From assembly GCA_023431185.1 (NCBI GenBank), contig JAEYXS010000090.1:1-64000 (forward strand): a stretch of 64,000 nucleotides of DNA. The letters are read 5' to 3'. Numbering within the stretch: the first letter of the stretch is position 1; each line of letters opens with the position of its first letter. The notes beneath the pieces were generated by a model. It saw nothing but the letters and a program-made list of their open reading frames with translations. It ran no database searches and was not told the origin of the DNA. The position numbers and the translations under genes were made by a program. The DNA is from Verrucomicrobiota bacterium. GTDB lineage: Bacteria; Verrucomicrobiota; Verrucomicrobiia; Limisphaerales; JAEYXS01. Shown here piece after piece: positions 16,345-25,745 of the stretch.

Positions 16345-16874
16345 TCAAAAACCATCGGCAAGCAGCCCGGCCACGTGGATCCTAGGCCAAGTAAAGCTCA
16401 ACTGGGGTAAAGACTTCAGAAGAGCCATCAAAACGTTCTACCTGATGACTCACCTAACCGCAGGGACAAGGAGCAACGCCAGATCCAACTGCACAGCTAC
16501 GACGCTAGGTCCGCCTAGCACAACATGCACCCAAAAGCCAAACACCCATTGCGGTTGATTTAGCCGGACAGTCCTTGCTTCCTTGAAAGAAGCGGTGAGC
16601 TTAAGCCGTTAAGCAAATATTCCCGAACGATTCCACCCCTCGTTTTCAAACGCCTGACGGACACCGGGTTACGCTGGAATTCGTCTGACCGGTTTAGCCC
16701 ATAATCCGACCGGCTGATGGTTAAAACAAGTGCCCCAAAAGAGTTCGTCATACCTCCACTCCCACTCAATGCGCATATGGCCGAACACACAGGGAAAAGA
16801 GCCTAAAAAAATTTCCCGGTTGGCCGAAAAATAATTTGAGGAAAACCCCGGTTTCAGCGTCCATGTAATAACGC
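16345..16874. other. Intergenic leader before the DUF1549 module
   Basis: 530 bases with no supported gene. Short frames on both strands lack motifs. The A/T-rich stretch about 16800-16870 probably holds the promoter for the module. No hairpin with a T-run and no riboswitch-like structure was identified. Confidence 0.5.
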
Positions 16875-19103
16875 ATGGATAATAAGCAGCCACTACTGGC
16901 CGGGGTTTGTATTGCTTGGATGGCACTGCTTTGCGCTGCGCATGCTGGGTCCACGACTGAAAGCGCCAGTTCGCTCAATTTCGTCAACGACATCGTTCCG
17001 ATTCTGACCAAGTCCAGTTGCAATTCTGGTGGTTGCCACGCCAAGGCGGTGACTGGTCAACGCGGCTTCAGATTGTCCCTCCTAGGTTTTGAACCGGAGG
17101 AAGATTACGAACATATCGTTAAAGAAGGCAAAGGAAGGCGCATATTTCGACCTGCCCCGGAGCAAAGCCTCTTCCTCCTTAAGGCGGCCAATATCGTGCC
17201 CCACGGCGGCGGCAAGAAGCTTGATCCGAATTCCGAAAGCTACCGCACCATCGTCCGCTGGATCGGTCAGGGCATGCCCTACGGTTCGACTAATGATGCT
17301 CAACTGGTCGGCATCGAAGTCTCTCCCAACCGGCTCTCGATGAAGACGAAGACCGAGCAGCAGCTCAAGGTCATCGCCCGCTACTCTGATGGCAGTGATC
17401 GTAATGTCACCCACATGGCGCTCTATGAGCCTAATGACAAGAGCATGGCTGAGACCACGGAGGAGGGCCTGATCAAGACCTCGGACATCCCTGGCAATGT
17501 CGCTGTGATGGTGCGTTACGCGGGCAAAGTGTCCGTCTCCAGCATCTCCATTCCGCTCGGTGCGCCGGTGGACCGCCTGCCACCCGCCAAGAATTTCATC
17601 GATCAGCACGTTTTTGCCAACTTGAAGCAAATCGGCGTCCCCCCTTCCCCGGTCTGCGATGACACCACCTTCCTGCGGCGTGTCTCGCTCGATATCGCCG
17701 GGCGGCTGCCGACCACCGAAGAAACCCAGTCATTCCTTGCCAGCAAGGAGCCAAATAAACGCGATCTGGCCATCGAATCGTTGCTCAACAGCCCTGATTA
17801 CGCCGATTACTTCGCCAACAAGTGGACCGCCTTGCTCAAGAACAAGCGGGATGACACGGCGGACATTACCGCGAACTTCGCCTTCCACGCCTGGATGCGC
17901 GACAGCCTGCTGGCGAACAAGCGCTATGATGAATTGGTGCGCCAGATTCTCGGAGCCACCGGCACCATCGTCGCCAATCCGGCTGTGGCCTGGTATAAGC
18001 GCGTGAAGGAACCGACGCAGCAACTCGAAGACGTCGCTCAACTTTTCCTCGGTGTCCGCATGCAATGCGCCCAGTGTCATCATCATCCCTTCGAGCGCTG
18101 GAGCCAGCAGGACTATTACAGCCTGTCGGCGTTCTTCAGTCAGGTGGGCCGCAAACCGACCGCCATCGCAGACGAAGACCTCATCTATCACAAGCGCGGC
18201 ATCGCCCAAACCGAGAACAAGAAAACCCGTCTGCCCGTCAAGCCGGCCGGCTTGGGCCAGCCCACGCTCGATATCCCGCCCGACGAAGATCCACGGCTGA
18301 AGCTGGCTGATTGGATGAGTGAGAAATCCAATCCTTTCTTCGCCAAATCGCTGGTGAACCGTTACTGGAAGCACTTCTTCAAGCGCGGCCTCATCGAACC
18401 GGAAGACGACATCCGCGATACCAATCCCGCCACAAACCCTGAACTGCTCGATGCCTTGGCGAAGCACTTTATCGAGAGCGGATTCGATCTGAAGGCCGTA
18501 GTTCGCGCCATCACCCAGAGCCACACCTACCAGCTCAGTGCCTTTCCGAACGAGCATAACGCCATCGACAGCCAGAATTTCTCCCACTACTACCCGAAGC
18601 GGATGCAGGCGGAGGTCTTGCTCGATGCCATCGACCAGGTCACCGGGGCAAAGTCTGACTTTGCCGACCTGCCCGCCGGCACTCGTGCGATTTCGTTGCC
18701 TGATAACAGTTACAACCGTGCCTCGCCCTTCCTGAAAGTCTTTGGCCGCCCCGAAGGCGCCAGCGTCTGTGAATGCGAGCGCGTGCAATCCTCCAGCCTC
18801 GCCCAAAGCCTGCACCTGATGAATGCATCCGATGTGAAGGCCAAGCTCACCGCCAGCAATGGCCGCGCCGAGCAACTGGCGAAGTCGGACAAACCCGATC
18901 CACAAAGCATCCGGGAAATCTACTTGGCCGCCTTCTCGCGTGAACCCGCCCCCGATGAAGTTCGCATCGCAGAAAACTATCTGAACCAGCCACGCACGGA
19001 TGCCCAAGGAAAACCGCTCGACTCCTTGCGGGCCAAACGCCAAGGCTACGAAGACCTGCTCTGGGCGATCATCAACACGAAAGAATTCCTCTACAATCAC
19101 TGA
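16875..19103 (+). CDS. DUF1549/DUF1553 PVC surface or respiratory protein with c-type-cytochrome-like domain
   Basis: 742 residues with a signal peptide (ends near Ala25). Residues 35-140 form a cytochrome-like domain, but the haem motif is CNSGGCH (Cys49-His55), with four residues between the cysteines rather than two. An Ig/Big2-like domain follows (150-225). DUF1549 (about 235-440) contains a normal CAQCHHHP motif, and DUF1553 (about 470-725) ends the protein. The family is nearly confined to Planctomycetes-Verrucomicrobia and is exported; its biochemical role is unknown. It begins a four-gene set, and the next gene starts two bases after its stop. Confidence 0.85.
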   Translation: MDNKQPLLAGVCIAWMALLCAAHAGSTTESASSLNFVNDIVPILTKSSCNSGGCHAKAVTGQRGFRLSLLGFEPEEDYEHIVKEGKGRRIFRPAPEQSLFLLKAANIVPHGGGKKLDPNSESYRTIVRWIGQGMPYGSTNDAQLVGIEVSPNRLSMKTKTEQQLKVIARYSDGSDRNVTHMALYEPNDKSMAETTEEGLIKTSDIPGNVAVMVRYAGKVSVSSISIPLGAPVDRLPPAKNFIDQHVFANLKQIGVPPSPVCDDTTFLRRVSLDIAGRLPTTEETQSFLASKEPNKRDLAIESLLNSPDYADYFANKWTALLKNKRDDTADITANFAFHAWMRDSLLANKRYDELVRQILGATGTIVANPAVAWYKRVKEPTQQLEDVAQLFLGVRMQCAQCHHHPFERWSQQDYYSLSAFFSQVGRKPTAIADEDLIYHKRGIAQTENKKTRLPVKPAGLGQPTLDIPPDEDPRLKLADWMSEKSNPFFAKSLVNRYWKHFFKRGLIEPEDDIRDTNPATNPELLDALAKHFIESGFDLKAVVRAITQSHTYQLSAFPNEHNAIDSQNFSHYYPKRMQAEVLLDAIDQVTGAKSDFADLPAGTRAISLPDNSYNRASPFLKVFGRPEGASVCECERVQSSSLAQSLHLMNASDVKAKLTASNGRAEQLAKSDKPDPQSIREIYLAAFSREPAPDEVRIAENYLNQPRTDAQGKPLDSLRAKRQGYEDLLWAIINTKEFLYNH

Positions 19104-19105
19104 CC

Positions 19106-21385
19106 ATGAATCCCAAATCTGCCATACCGCTTGCGTTGGGGTTGCTCACCCTAGCGTTGCCCGCTGCCATGGTCGCCCAGCAAGTCTGCCTGCCGTCGCC
19201 GCGCTTGCTGACGGTCATGCCGATGGGTGGCCAGGTCGGTTCCAGCGTGGAAGTCCGCATCACGGGCGAGAGCATCGAAGACGTCAGAGAGTTGCAATTC
19301 TCCACACCCAAGATCACGGCCAAACCTGTGCTTGGTCCGGATGGCCAGCCGGTGGAGAACAAGTTCCTGGTGACTATCGCGCCTGATGCGCCTATCGGCG
19401 TCCATGACGCTCGCGTGGTCTCCCGGCTCGGGATCTCCTCTGCCCGCGCCTTCTCGACCGGCAAACTTCCAGAGAAAACCCGTGAGAAGCCGAACACCTC
19501 GGTGGAGACCGCCATGGCCTTGCCGGTCAATTCTATCTGCAACGCCACCATGACCAAGCGCGCGGTGGACTACTATTCGTTCCAAGGCGTGAAAGGCAAA
19601 CGTGTCGTGGTAGATTGCGCCTCGGTGGGCATCGATTCAAAGCTCGTGCCGGTGGTGATCATTGCCGATGCGCAAGGCCGTGACCTCGTCCTGAACCGCA
19701 CGGGCGGTGTGGTGGATTTCACCCCGCCAGCCGATGGCACCTATCTGGTAAAAGTCCACGGGCTCACTTTCTCCGGCGGGGCAGAGCATTTCTACCGGCT
19801 CGCATTGGTGGAAGCCCCCGGCAATGGCCCGATCACCCGTCAACCGGCCACTGCTACGGTAAGTTCCATGTCCTGGCCGCCTGCCGGTTTGTCTGCCGAG
19901 GCGAAGGCCACTGAGGTGGAACCCAACAACCAGCACGTGCAAGCGCAGAAGATCACCCTGCCCTGCGATATTGCTGGCAGCTTTTTCCCGGCGGCCGATG
20001 TGGACACCTACGAATTCACCGCCAAGAAAGGCGAGGTCTGGTGGGTGGAAGTAGCCTCGGAACGGCTGGGCCTGAACACCGACGCCTTCGTGCTCGTGCA
20101 ACGGGTCACCAAGACCGGAGACAAGGAAACGCTCACGGATGTGGCCGAGCTGAATGACATCGCCAGCCCGATGAAAGTTTCCAGCAACGGCTATTCCTAC
20201 GATGGCCCGCCCTATAATGCCGGTTCACCGGACGTGCTCGGTAAAGTCGAAATCAAGGAAGACGGTATCTATCGCCTGCAAGTGCGCGACCTCTTCGGCG
20301 GCACACGCAACGAACCGGGCAATGTCTATCGTCTCATCGTGCGCCAAGCCGCTCCGGATTTCACACTGGCGGCTTGGGCCGTCCACATGACTTTGCGGAA
20401 TGGTGATCGCGCCGCGCTCTCCAAGCCGGTCGCCCTGCGCGCCGGTGCTACCATGGCCTTGGAGGTCGTCGTGGTCCGCCGCGATGGCTTCGATGGTGAG
20501 ATTGACCTGATGATGGAGGGCCTCCCTTCCGGTGTCAGCGCCAGCGGTCTGAAGATCGCGAAAGGCAAATCCTACGGGCACATGATCATCAGTGCCGCAG
20601 GTGATGCCAAACCGGCCTTCTCTATGGCTAAAATATTTGGCCACGCCACCATCAATGGCAGCACCGTCACCCACCCCTGCCGGGTTGCTTCAATGGAATG
20701 GCCGGTCCGTGATGCGAAGCAGGAAATCCCCAGCCCCCGGCTCATGGCCGACCTGCCCGTTTCCGTCAGCGATTCCGAAGGCGCTCCCGTGACCATCGCT
20801 GCCAGCGTGAGCAAAGTCTGGGAAGCCAAACCGGGTGATGTGCTGAAGATCCCCTTGAAACTGACCTGGCGCGATGAATTCACCGGCACTGGTGTGGGCC
20901 TCCGCGCTTATGGCACAGGCTTCGAAGGAGTGAAGGAATTTGAGATCCCCCTCAAAGCCAGCACGCATGAGGCCGTGCTCGACTTGGGCGCTTTGAAAAC
21001 ACCGCCCGGTGAATACACCATCGCCTTTTACGGCAGCGCGGTAAGCCGTTACCGCTACAACCCGGTCGCCGTGATAGCCGCTGAACTCGCACAGAAACAA
21101 GCCGAACAGGAAGCTGCTGCCGTGGCCGCGACGGCCAAGAAGCTTGCCGAAGAAGCCGCCAATGCTCCGACAGACAAGAAATCGGATACAGCCAACGCCG
21201 CCAAAATCGCCGCTGAGAAACAGAAGCAGGCGGAAGCAGCGATGGCGGAGGCCGCCAAACGGATGAAAACAATCTCCGCCGCAGCTGCCCCAAAAGACAC
21301 CGTAGATATCATCGTCTCCGAACCCATCCGCATCTCCGTCAAAGCCGCTCCGACAACGACTGCTGCGGTGACTTCCAAGCCATGA
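19106..21385 (+). CDS. Exported protein with PPC domains and Ala-rich coiled-coil segment
   Basis: 759 residues with a signal peptide (ends AMVAQ). An IPT-like beta domain (residues 30-110: LTVMPMGGQVGSSVEVRITG) is followed by two pre-peptidase C-terminal (PPC) type beta-sandwiches around 130-235 and 275-420 (VEPNNQHVQAQ, then DVDTYEFTAKKGEVWW). Residues 650-725 are a lysine/alanine-rich coiled coil. No catalytic motif is seen. Homologues accompany DUF1549 and DUF1501 proteins in PVC genomes, where a structural or glycan-binding role is suspected. Its stop overlaps the next ATG. Confidence 0.72.
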   Translation: MNPKSAIPLALGLLTLALPAAMVAQQVCLPSPRLLTVMPMGGQVGSSVEVRITGESIEDVRELQFSTPKITAKPVLGPDGQPVENKFLVTIAPDAPIGVHDARVVSRLGISSARAFSTGKLPEKTREKPNTSVETAMALPVNSICNATMTKRAVDYYSFQGVKGKRVVVDCASVGIDSKLVPVVIIADAQGRDLVLNRTGGVVDFTPPADGTYLVKVHGLTFSGGAEHFYRLALVEAPGNGPITRQPATATVSSMSWPPAGLSAEAKATEVEPNNQHVQAQKITLPCDIAGSFFPAADVDTYEFTAKKGEVWWVEVASERLGLNTDAFVLVQRVTKTGDKETLTDVAELNDIASPMKVSSNGYSYDGPPYNAGSPDVLGKVEIKEDGIYRLQVRDLFGGTRNEPGNVYRLIVRQAAPDFTLAAWAVHMTLRNGDRAALSKPVALRAGATMALEVVVVRRDGFDGEIDLMMEGLPSGVSASGLKIAKGKSYGHMIISAAGDAKPAFSMAKIFGHATINGSTVTHPCRVASMEWPVRDAKQEIPSPRLMADLPVSVSDSEGAPVTIAASVSKVWEAKPGDVLKIPLKLTWRDEFTGTGVGLRAYGTGFEGVKEFEIPLKASTHEAVLDLGALKTPPGEYTIAFYGSAVSRYRYNPVAVIAAELAQKQAEQEAAAVAATAKKLAEEAANAPTDKKSDTANAAKIAAEKQKQAEAAMAEAAKRMKTISAAAAPKDTVDIIVSEPIRISVKAAPTTTAAVTSKP

Positions 21386-24192
21386 TGCTTACTGACCGAC
21401 AGTTTACCGCACGTCGTTGGCTGAAAGGCACTCTGCTTTCCGCCAGCTTCGGCCTGCTATCCGTCGTCTCTGCCTCGGCGGCAAACGTGGATTACTATCG
21501 GGATGTTTATCCTTTCCTGAAAGCCAACTGTCTGGCCTGTCATAACAAGACCACGACTAAAGCGGGCCTCGATATGGAGACGCCAGAGTCCATGCGCAAA
21601 GGCGGCGATTCTGGTCCGGCTATCATTCCTGGCAAGAGCCGGGAGAGCCTGATCGTGCTCGCCTCTCTCCATCAGAAAGACATGGAGATGCCCCCGACCA
21701 ACAACAAATCGGGCGCGGTCAAACTCAACTCCGCCGAGATTTCTTTGCTGAAATCGTGGATCGATCAAGGAGCGAAAAGCTCCGTGCAGCAAGAACGGCA
21801 GGTAGTCTTTCAATCGCTGGCCGAAGGTGCCCATCCCATCTACAGCCTTGCCATGACAAAGGATGGCCGCTACGCCGTGTGCGGTCGCTCCAACAACCTT
21901 TTCCTATACGATCTGGCTACGCGGGAATTCGTGGCCCAGATTGTGGACGAGTCCCAGAAATCCGGCACTGCTCATCGCGCCTTGGTGCAATCGCTCGCTT
22001 TCAGTCCTGACGGCACACGCCTCGCCTCCGGCAGCTTCCGCGAGGTGAAGATCTGGCGGGAGGAAAAAGTGAAAGGATTCACCCGCCCTGCAGATACAAA
22101 ACTCGGACTGCAGTTCACCGTCCTCAGCGACGATGGCAAACAGATCATCGGGGCCAATGACAAAGGCGGATTGGTGGTTTTGGATGCTGTTAAGGGAAAA
22201 TCCATCAAACGCATCGCCGACGTAAATAAATCCGGCATCAAGCTATTGAGCGTGTCCCCCGATGGCACCAAGGCCGCGGTCTGGGGTAATGACGCCGTGC
22301 TTAGTGTCTGGACGCTGAAGAACGGCAAGCCGTTCGCCACCAAGAGTGAAGTGACTGGCGTGCGTGCGTTGGACTGGTCCGCCGATGGTCTGTCTCTGAT
22401 CTCCGGTGGTGAAGATAAAATCGTTCGCCTTTGGTCCCTCCCCGCCACAGGCAGCACTGAACTTGCCTTCGCCAAAGAACTCAAAGGTGCTACCGGCGCG
22501 ATCACTGCCGTTATCAGCGGACCACTACCAGACCAGGTCACCACCGCCAGCGAGGACGGCAAAATCCGGTTCTGGAACATCAGCAAAGGCAGTGTCTTAC
22601 GTGAGCTGGCCAGCACTGGCATCTTGAACCTCGCCCTGTCTCCCGATGGTCGCCAGATTGCCACCGGCGGAGCTGATGGTGGGATCCGCGTCTGGGATGT
22701 CGAAACCGGCAAACAGCTCACTGAACTGCGCGGGCGCTTAAACGCGAACCAGCAGATAGCGTCGCTGGAATGGACCGTCGCCGCCCAGGGTCTGGAACAG
22801 ACCTTTCAGAAACGAGAAGTCGCCCGCATAGAGGCGCAGAACAAAGCCTTGGATGAACTCCTCAAGAAAGCCAATGAAGCCATCGTGGCGATGAAGAAAG
22901 TGGTGCCGGAGAAGACCAAGGCCGTTAAACCCGCCCAGGACGCTAAAGCGGCAGCTCAAAAGGCAGTGGATGAAGTCCTGGCCCTCATCGCCAAAGCTCC
23001 CGAAGGCAAAGCCGATGCAGCCTTGGAAAAACAGCTCAAGGATGCCCAGGAGAAACTCGCGCCCGTGACCATGTTGGAGACCTCCGCCCTTTCCGCTGTC
23101 TCTGCCGCCGAGAGCAATCTGAAAGACGCCGAAGATGATGTCGTGCGTATCACGGACACCAAGGCCAAAAACAGCACCGCGCTCGAAACGGCCAAAGCGG
23201 CCATCGAGTCCTCCAAGCAAACTTTGGACATAGCCACCGCTGATCTCGCCGCCGCCAGGCAGGCCTTGACCAAGCTGACTGCGAAACCGTTATCACTGGC
23301 CTTTTCCGCCGACAACCAACAGGTCGCCGCCGTTTTCAACGATGGTTCACTGCAAGTCTGGGCCATCGCTTCAGGAACTCCTATTGAACAATTCAATGGC
23401 ACTGCCAGCAGCACAGCTTCGTTGACTCGCGGCAGCAACGGCTCGTTCATCGCCAGCCAGGCTGATGGCACTGCTTCCGTCACTAGCTCAACACCTCGCT
23501 GGGTGCTCGAGCGTGTTCTGGGCATTGGAAAAGATCGCACGCTCTTTGTCGATCGCGTGAACGCAGTACGGTTCAGCCCGGATGGCAAAACCTTGGCCAC
23601 CGGTGGTGGCGATCCTTCCCGCTCCGGTGATATCAGCCTCTTCGACGTGACCACGGGCAAAGTCATCAAGACATGGAAAGAGCGGCACGAAGATACCGTG
23701 TTGAGTCTGGATTTCTCCCCTGATGGCAAGTTGCTCGCCTCCGGCGGAGCGGATAAGATTGCGCGTGTCACTGATATCGCCACCGGCAACCAGCTGAACC
23801 TTTTCGAAGGTCATACGCATCACGTCATGGGCGTCACGTTCCGGGCTGATGGCCGGGTGCTCGCCAGCGCCGGAGCCGATGGCGTGGTGATCGCGTGGGA
23901 CATGATCATGGGTGAACGGAAAAAGAAGATCGAAGGCTGGGCGAAAGAAGTGACCTCCCTCCAGTTCATCGGCGCGACCAGCCAGCTCATCACCTCGGCG
24001 GGCGACAACCGAGTCCGTATCATCAATGACGATGGCGGCGAAGTACGCGCCATCAACAAGCTCCCAGATTTCATGCAAGCCGCCGCCAGCACTGCGAATG
24101 CCAGCGTCGTCATCGGCGGTGGCGAAGACAGTGTTCTACGCGTCTGGGACGGCACCAACGGCAAGGAACTCGCAGTATTCGGTGCCAAATAA
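21382..24192 (+). CDS. Cytochrome-c-like domain fused to WD40 repeats interrupted by a coiled coil
   Basis: 936 residues with a signal peptide (ends ASAANVDYY). A planctomycete-type cytochrome domain carries CLACH (Cys50-His54). Then come WD40-like blades (SLAFSPDGTRLASGS, RALDWSADGLSLISGG, LALSPDGRQIATGGADGG). A long coiled coil (about 465-625, Lys/Ala/Glu rich) interrupts the propeller, and more blades follow (VNAVRFSPDGKTLATGG, SLDFSPDGKLLASGGAD). The two blade sets sum to one or two propellers. It probably scaffolds an exported complex with the neighbouring DUF1549, PPC and DUF1501 proteins. A 4-base overlap with the upstream gene indicates coupled translation. Confidence 0.85.
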   Translation: MMLTDRQFTARRWLKGTLLSASFGLLSVVSASAANVDYYRDVYPFLKANCLACHNKTTTKAGLDMETPESMRKGGDSGPAIIPGKSRESLIVLASLHQKDMEMPPTNNKSGAVKLNSAEISLLKSWIDQGAKSSVQQERQVVFQSLAEGAHPIYSLAMTKDGRYAVCGRSNNLFLYDLATREFVAQIVDESQKSGTAHRALVQSLAFSPDGTRLASGSFREVKIWREEKVKGFTRPADTKLGLQFTVLSDDGKQIIGANDKGGLVVLDAVKGKSIKRIADVNKSGIKLLSVSPDGTKAAVWGNDAVLSVWTLKNGKPFATKSEVTGVRALDWSADGLSLISGGEDKIVRLWSLPATGSTELAFAKELKGATGAITAVISGPLPDQVTTASEDGKIRFWNISKGSVLRELASTGILNLALSPDGRQIATGGADGGIRVWDVETGKQLTELRGRLNANQQIASLEWTVAAQGLEQTFQKREVARIEAQNKALDELLKKANEAIVAMKKVVPEKTKAVKPAQDAKAAAQKAVDEVLALIAKAPEGKADAALEKQLKDAQEKLAPVTMLETSALSAVSAAESNLKDAEDDVVRITDTKAKNSTALETAKAAIESSKQTLDIATADLAAARQALTKLTAKPLSLAFSADNQQVAAVFNDGSLQVWAIASGTPIEQFNGTASSTASLTRGSNGSFIASQADGTASVTSSTPRWVLERVLGIGKDRTLFVDRVNAVRFSPDGKTLATGGGDPSRSGDISLFDVTTGKVIKTWKERHEDTVLSLDFSPDGKLLASGGADKIARVTDIATGNQLNLFEGHTHHVMGVTFRADGRVLASAGADGVVIAWDMIMGERKKKIEGWAKEVTSLQFIGATSQLITSAGDNRVRIINDDGGEVRAINKLPDFMQAAASTANASVVIGGGEDSVLRVWDGTNGKELAVFGAK

Positions 24193-24256
24193 AACCATGA
24201 ACACCGCTTCATTACTCACTTTCAACTTTTTCGCCGCAACCTAACACCCGCATCTT

Positions 24257-25663
24257 ATGTCATCTCCCATCATTCCTTGTCCGGGTCCTTTGAGCCGCCG
24301 GAGCTTCATGCGTGTCGGCCTGGCCGGTTTCGCGACGTTAAGTTTGCCGGCGGTGCTGCGCCTCCAGGCAGAGAACGCCAAGAAGCCAGGTCACGAAAAG
24401 ACCGCCGTGATCATGGTGTGGTTGCCGGGCGGGTTGTCGCACATCGATTCCTATGATCCGAAGCCCGAGATCGGCAGCGAGTATCGCGGCCCCTTCAAGA
24501 CCATTCCCACAAAGATTCCCGGCACGCACTTCACGGAACTGATGCCGTTGCAAGCCAAGATCGCGGACAAGTTCACCGTCCTTCGCTCCATGAACCAGAA
24601 AGCGGGCGGGCATCCCGCCGGCTCGATGCAGATGCTTTCGGGCGATTCCGATGAACGCGACAAGCCCAAGCCCCGTCTGCCCGATTGGATGTCGGTGGCC
24701 AATTACCTGCGTGGCCAAGGTGCGAAGCGCACCAATCCCCTGCCCAACTACGTGGGCGTGAATCCGCCACTGGAATACAATGGTCCAGCCTATCTGGGTG
24801 ATGCTTTTTCCCCGTTCGCCGTGCAGGACGATCCAAACCGCCCAAATTTCCAGGTGCCAAATATAGGACTTTCCGATGCGGCTGAGTCCAAACGCCTGAG
24901 CGACCGTGTGGCGCTGCGCAAGAGCCTGGACCGCATGGAACGCGCCTTTGATCGTGAAGGTGAACTAGGTGCTCTGGATGAATTTGAAGCCCAAGCCGTG
25001 ACATTGCTCACCAATCCCAAAGCCCGTGATGCCTTCGATCTGAGCAAAGAAGATGCGCGCACGCGCGATCGCTATGGGCGCAACCGATGGGGCCAGCAAT
25101 TGCTGCTCGCCCGCCGTCTAGTCGAAGCGGGCGTGGACATCGTGACCAGCAGTCTGAGCGGACCACTCTGTGGTCGCGTGAACAATTGGGATGATCACGC
25201 CGTAAACCATCACGTCTTTGAAGCTCTGCGCTTTCGCATGGGCAATTATGACCGGGCAGTGTCCGCCCTCATCGAGGACATCTATGCACGGGGCTTGGAT
25301 AAGCGCGTGCTCGTCGTCGTCACTGGGGAGTTTGGCCGGACACCGAAGATCAATTTCGACCGCAGCACTGGCGCGGGCGATGCTAGCGCCGCCGCCGGCA
25401 CGCTCCAACCCGGTCGTGACCACTGGCCACGCGCTTTCTCGAACATCTGGGCGGGTGGCGGCATCCAGACCGGCCGCGTCATCGGGGCCACCGACAAGCG
25501 CGCCGAAGACGTCACGGAACGTCCCTGCGGCCCCGGTGATTTCCTCGCGACCATCTATCATCACCTCGGCATCGACTCCTCGAAAGTCGCCATCAACGAC
25601 TTCAATGGCCGCCCGACCCCAATTGTGGATCATGGCCGCCCGATTCCGGAACTGATCGCGTGA
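24257..25663 (+). CDS. DUF1501 Tat-exported protein (alkaline-phosphatase-superfamily relative)
   Basis: 468 residues. The N-terminus has a twin-arginine signal (LSRRSFMRVGLAGFATLSLP). The core is DUF1501, related to the alkaline phosphatase/sulfatase fold: AVIMVWLPGGLSHIDSYDPK, VTGEFGRTPK, and GRDHWPRAFSNIWAGGG, which hold candidate metal ligands. In the PVC group, DUF1501 genes regularly lie beside DUF1549/1553 genes. It ends the four-gene module. No substrate is known. Confidence 0.88.
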   Translation: MSSPIIPCPGPLSRRSFMRVGLAGFATLSLPAVLRLQAENAKKPGHEKTAVIMVWLPGGLSHIDSYDPKPEIGSEYRGPFKTIPTKIPGTHFTELMPLQAKIADKFTVLRSMNQKAGGHPAGSMQMLSGDSDERDKPKPRLPDWMSVANYLRGQGAKRTNPLPNYVGVNPPLEYNGPAYLGDAFSPFAVQDDPNRPNFQVPNIGLSDAAESKRLSDRVALRKSLDRMERAFDREGELGALDEFEAQAVTLLTNPKARDAFDLSKEDARTRDRYGRNRWGQQLLLARRLVEAGVDIVTSSLSGPLCGRVNNWDDHAVNHHVFEALRFRMGNYDRAVSALIEDIYARGLDKRVLVVVTGEFGRTPKINFDRSTGAGDASAAAGTLQPGRDHWPRAFSNIWAGGGIQTGRVIGATDKRAEDVTERPCGPGDFLATIYHHLGIDSSKVAINDFNGRPTPIVDHGRPIPELIA

Positions 25664-25745
25664 TAGCCTGAAAACTTAAGGTCCGGATACTGGCACATCG
25701 CAGAAGCTAAATCTGCTTTCAGGCGCACCCGACCTGCCCATCAAT

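Noticed and set aside
24197..24244. 15-codon open frame between the WD40 and DUF1501 genes
   Set aside because: Too short to support; no motif, though its position could suit a leader peptide.
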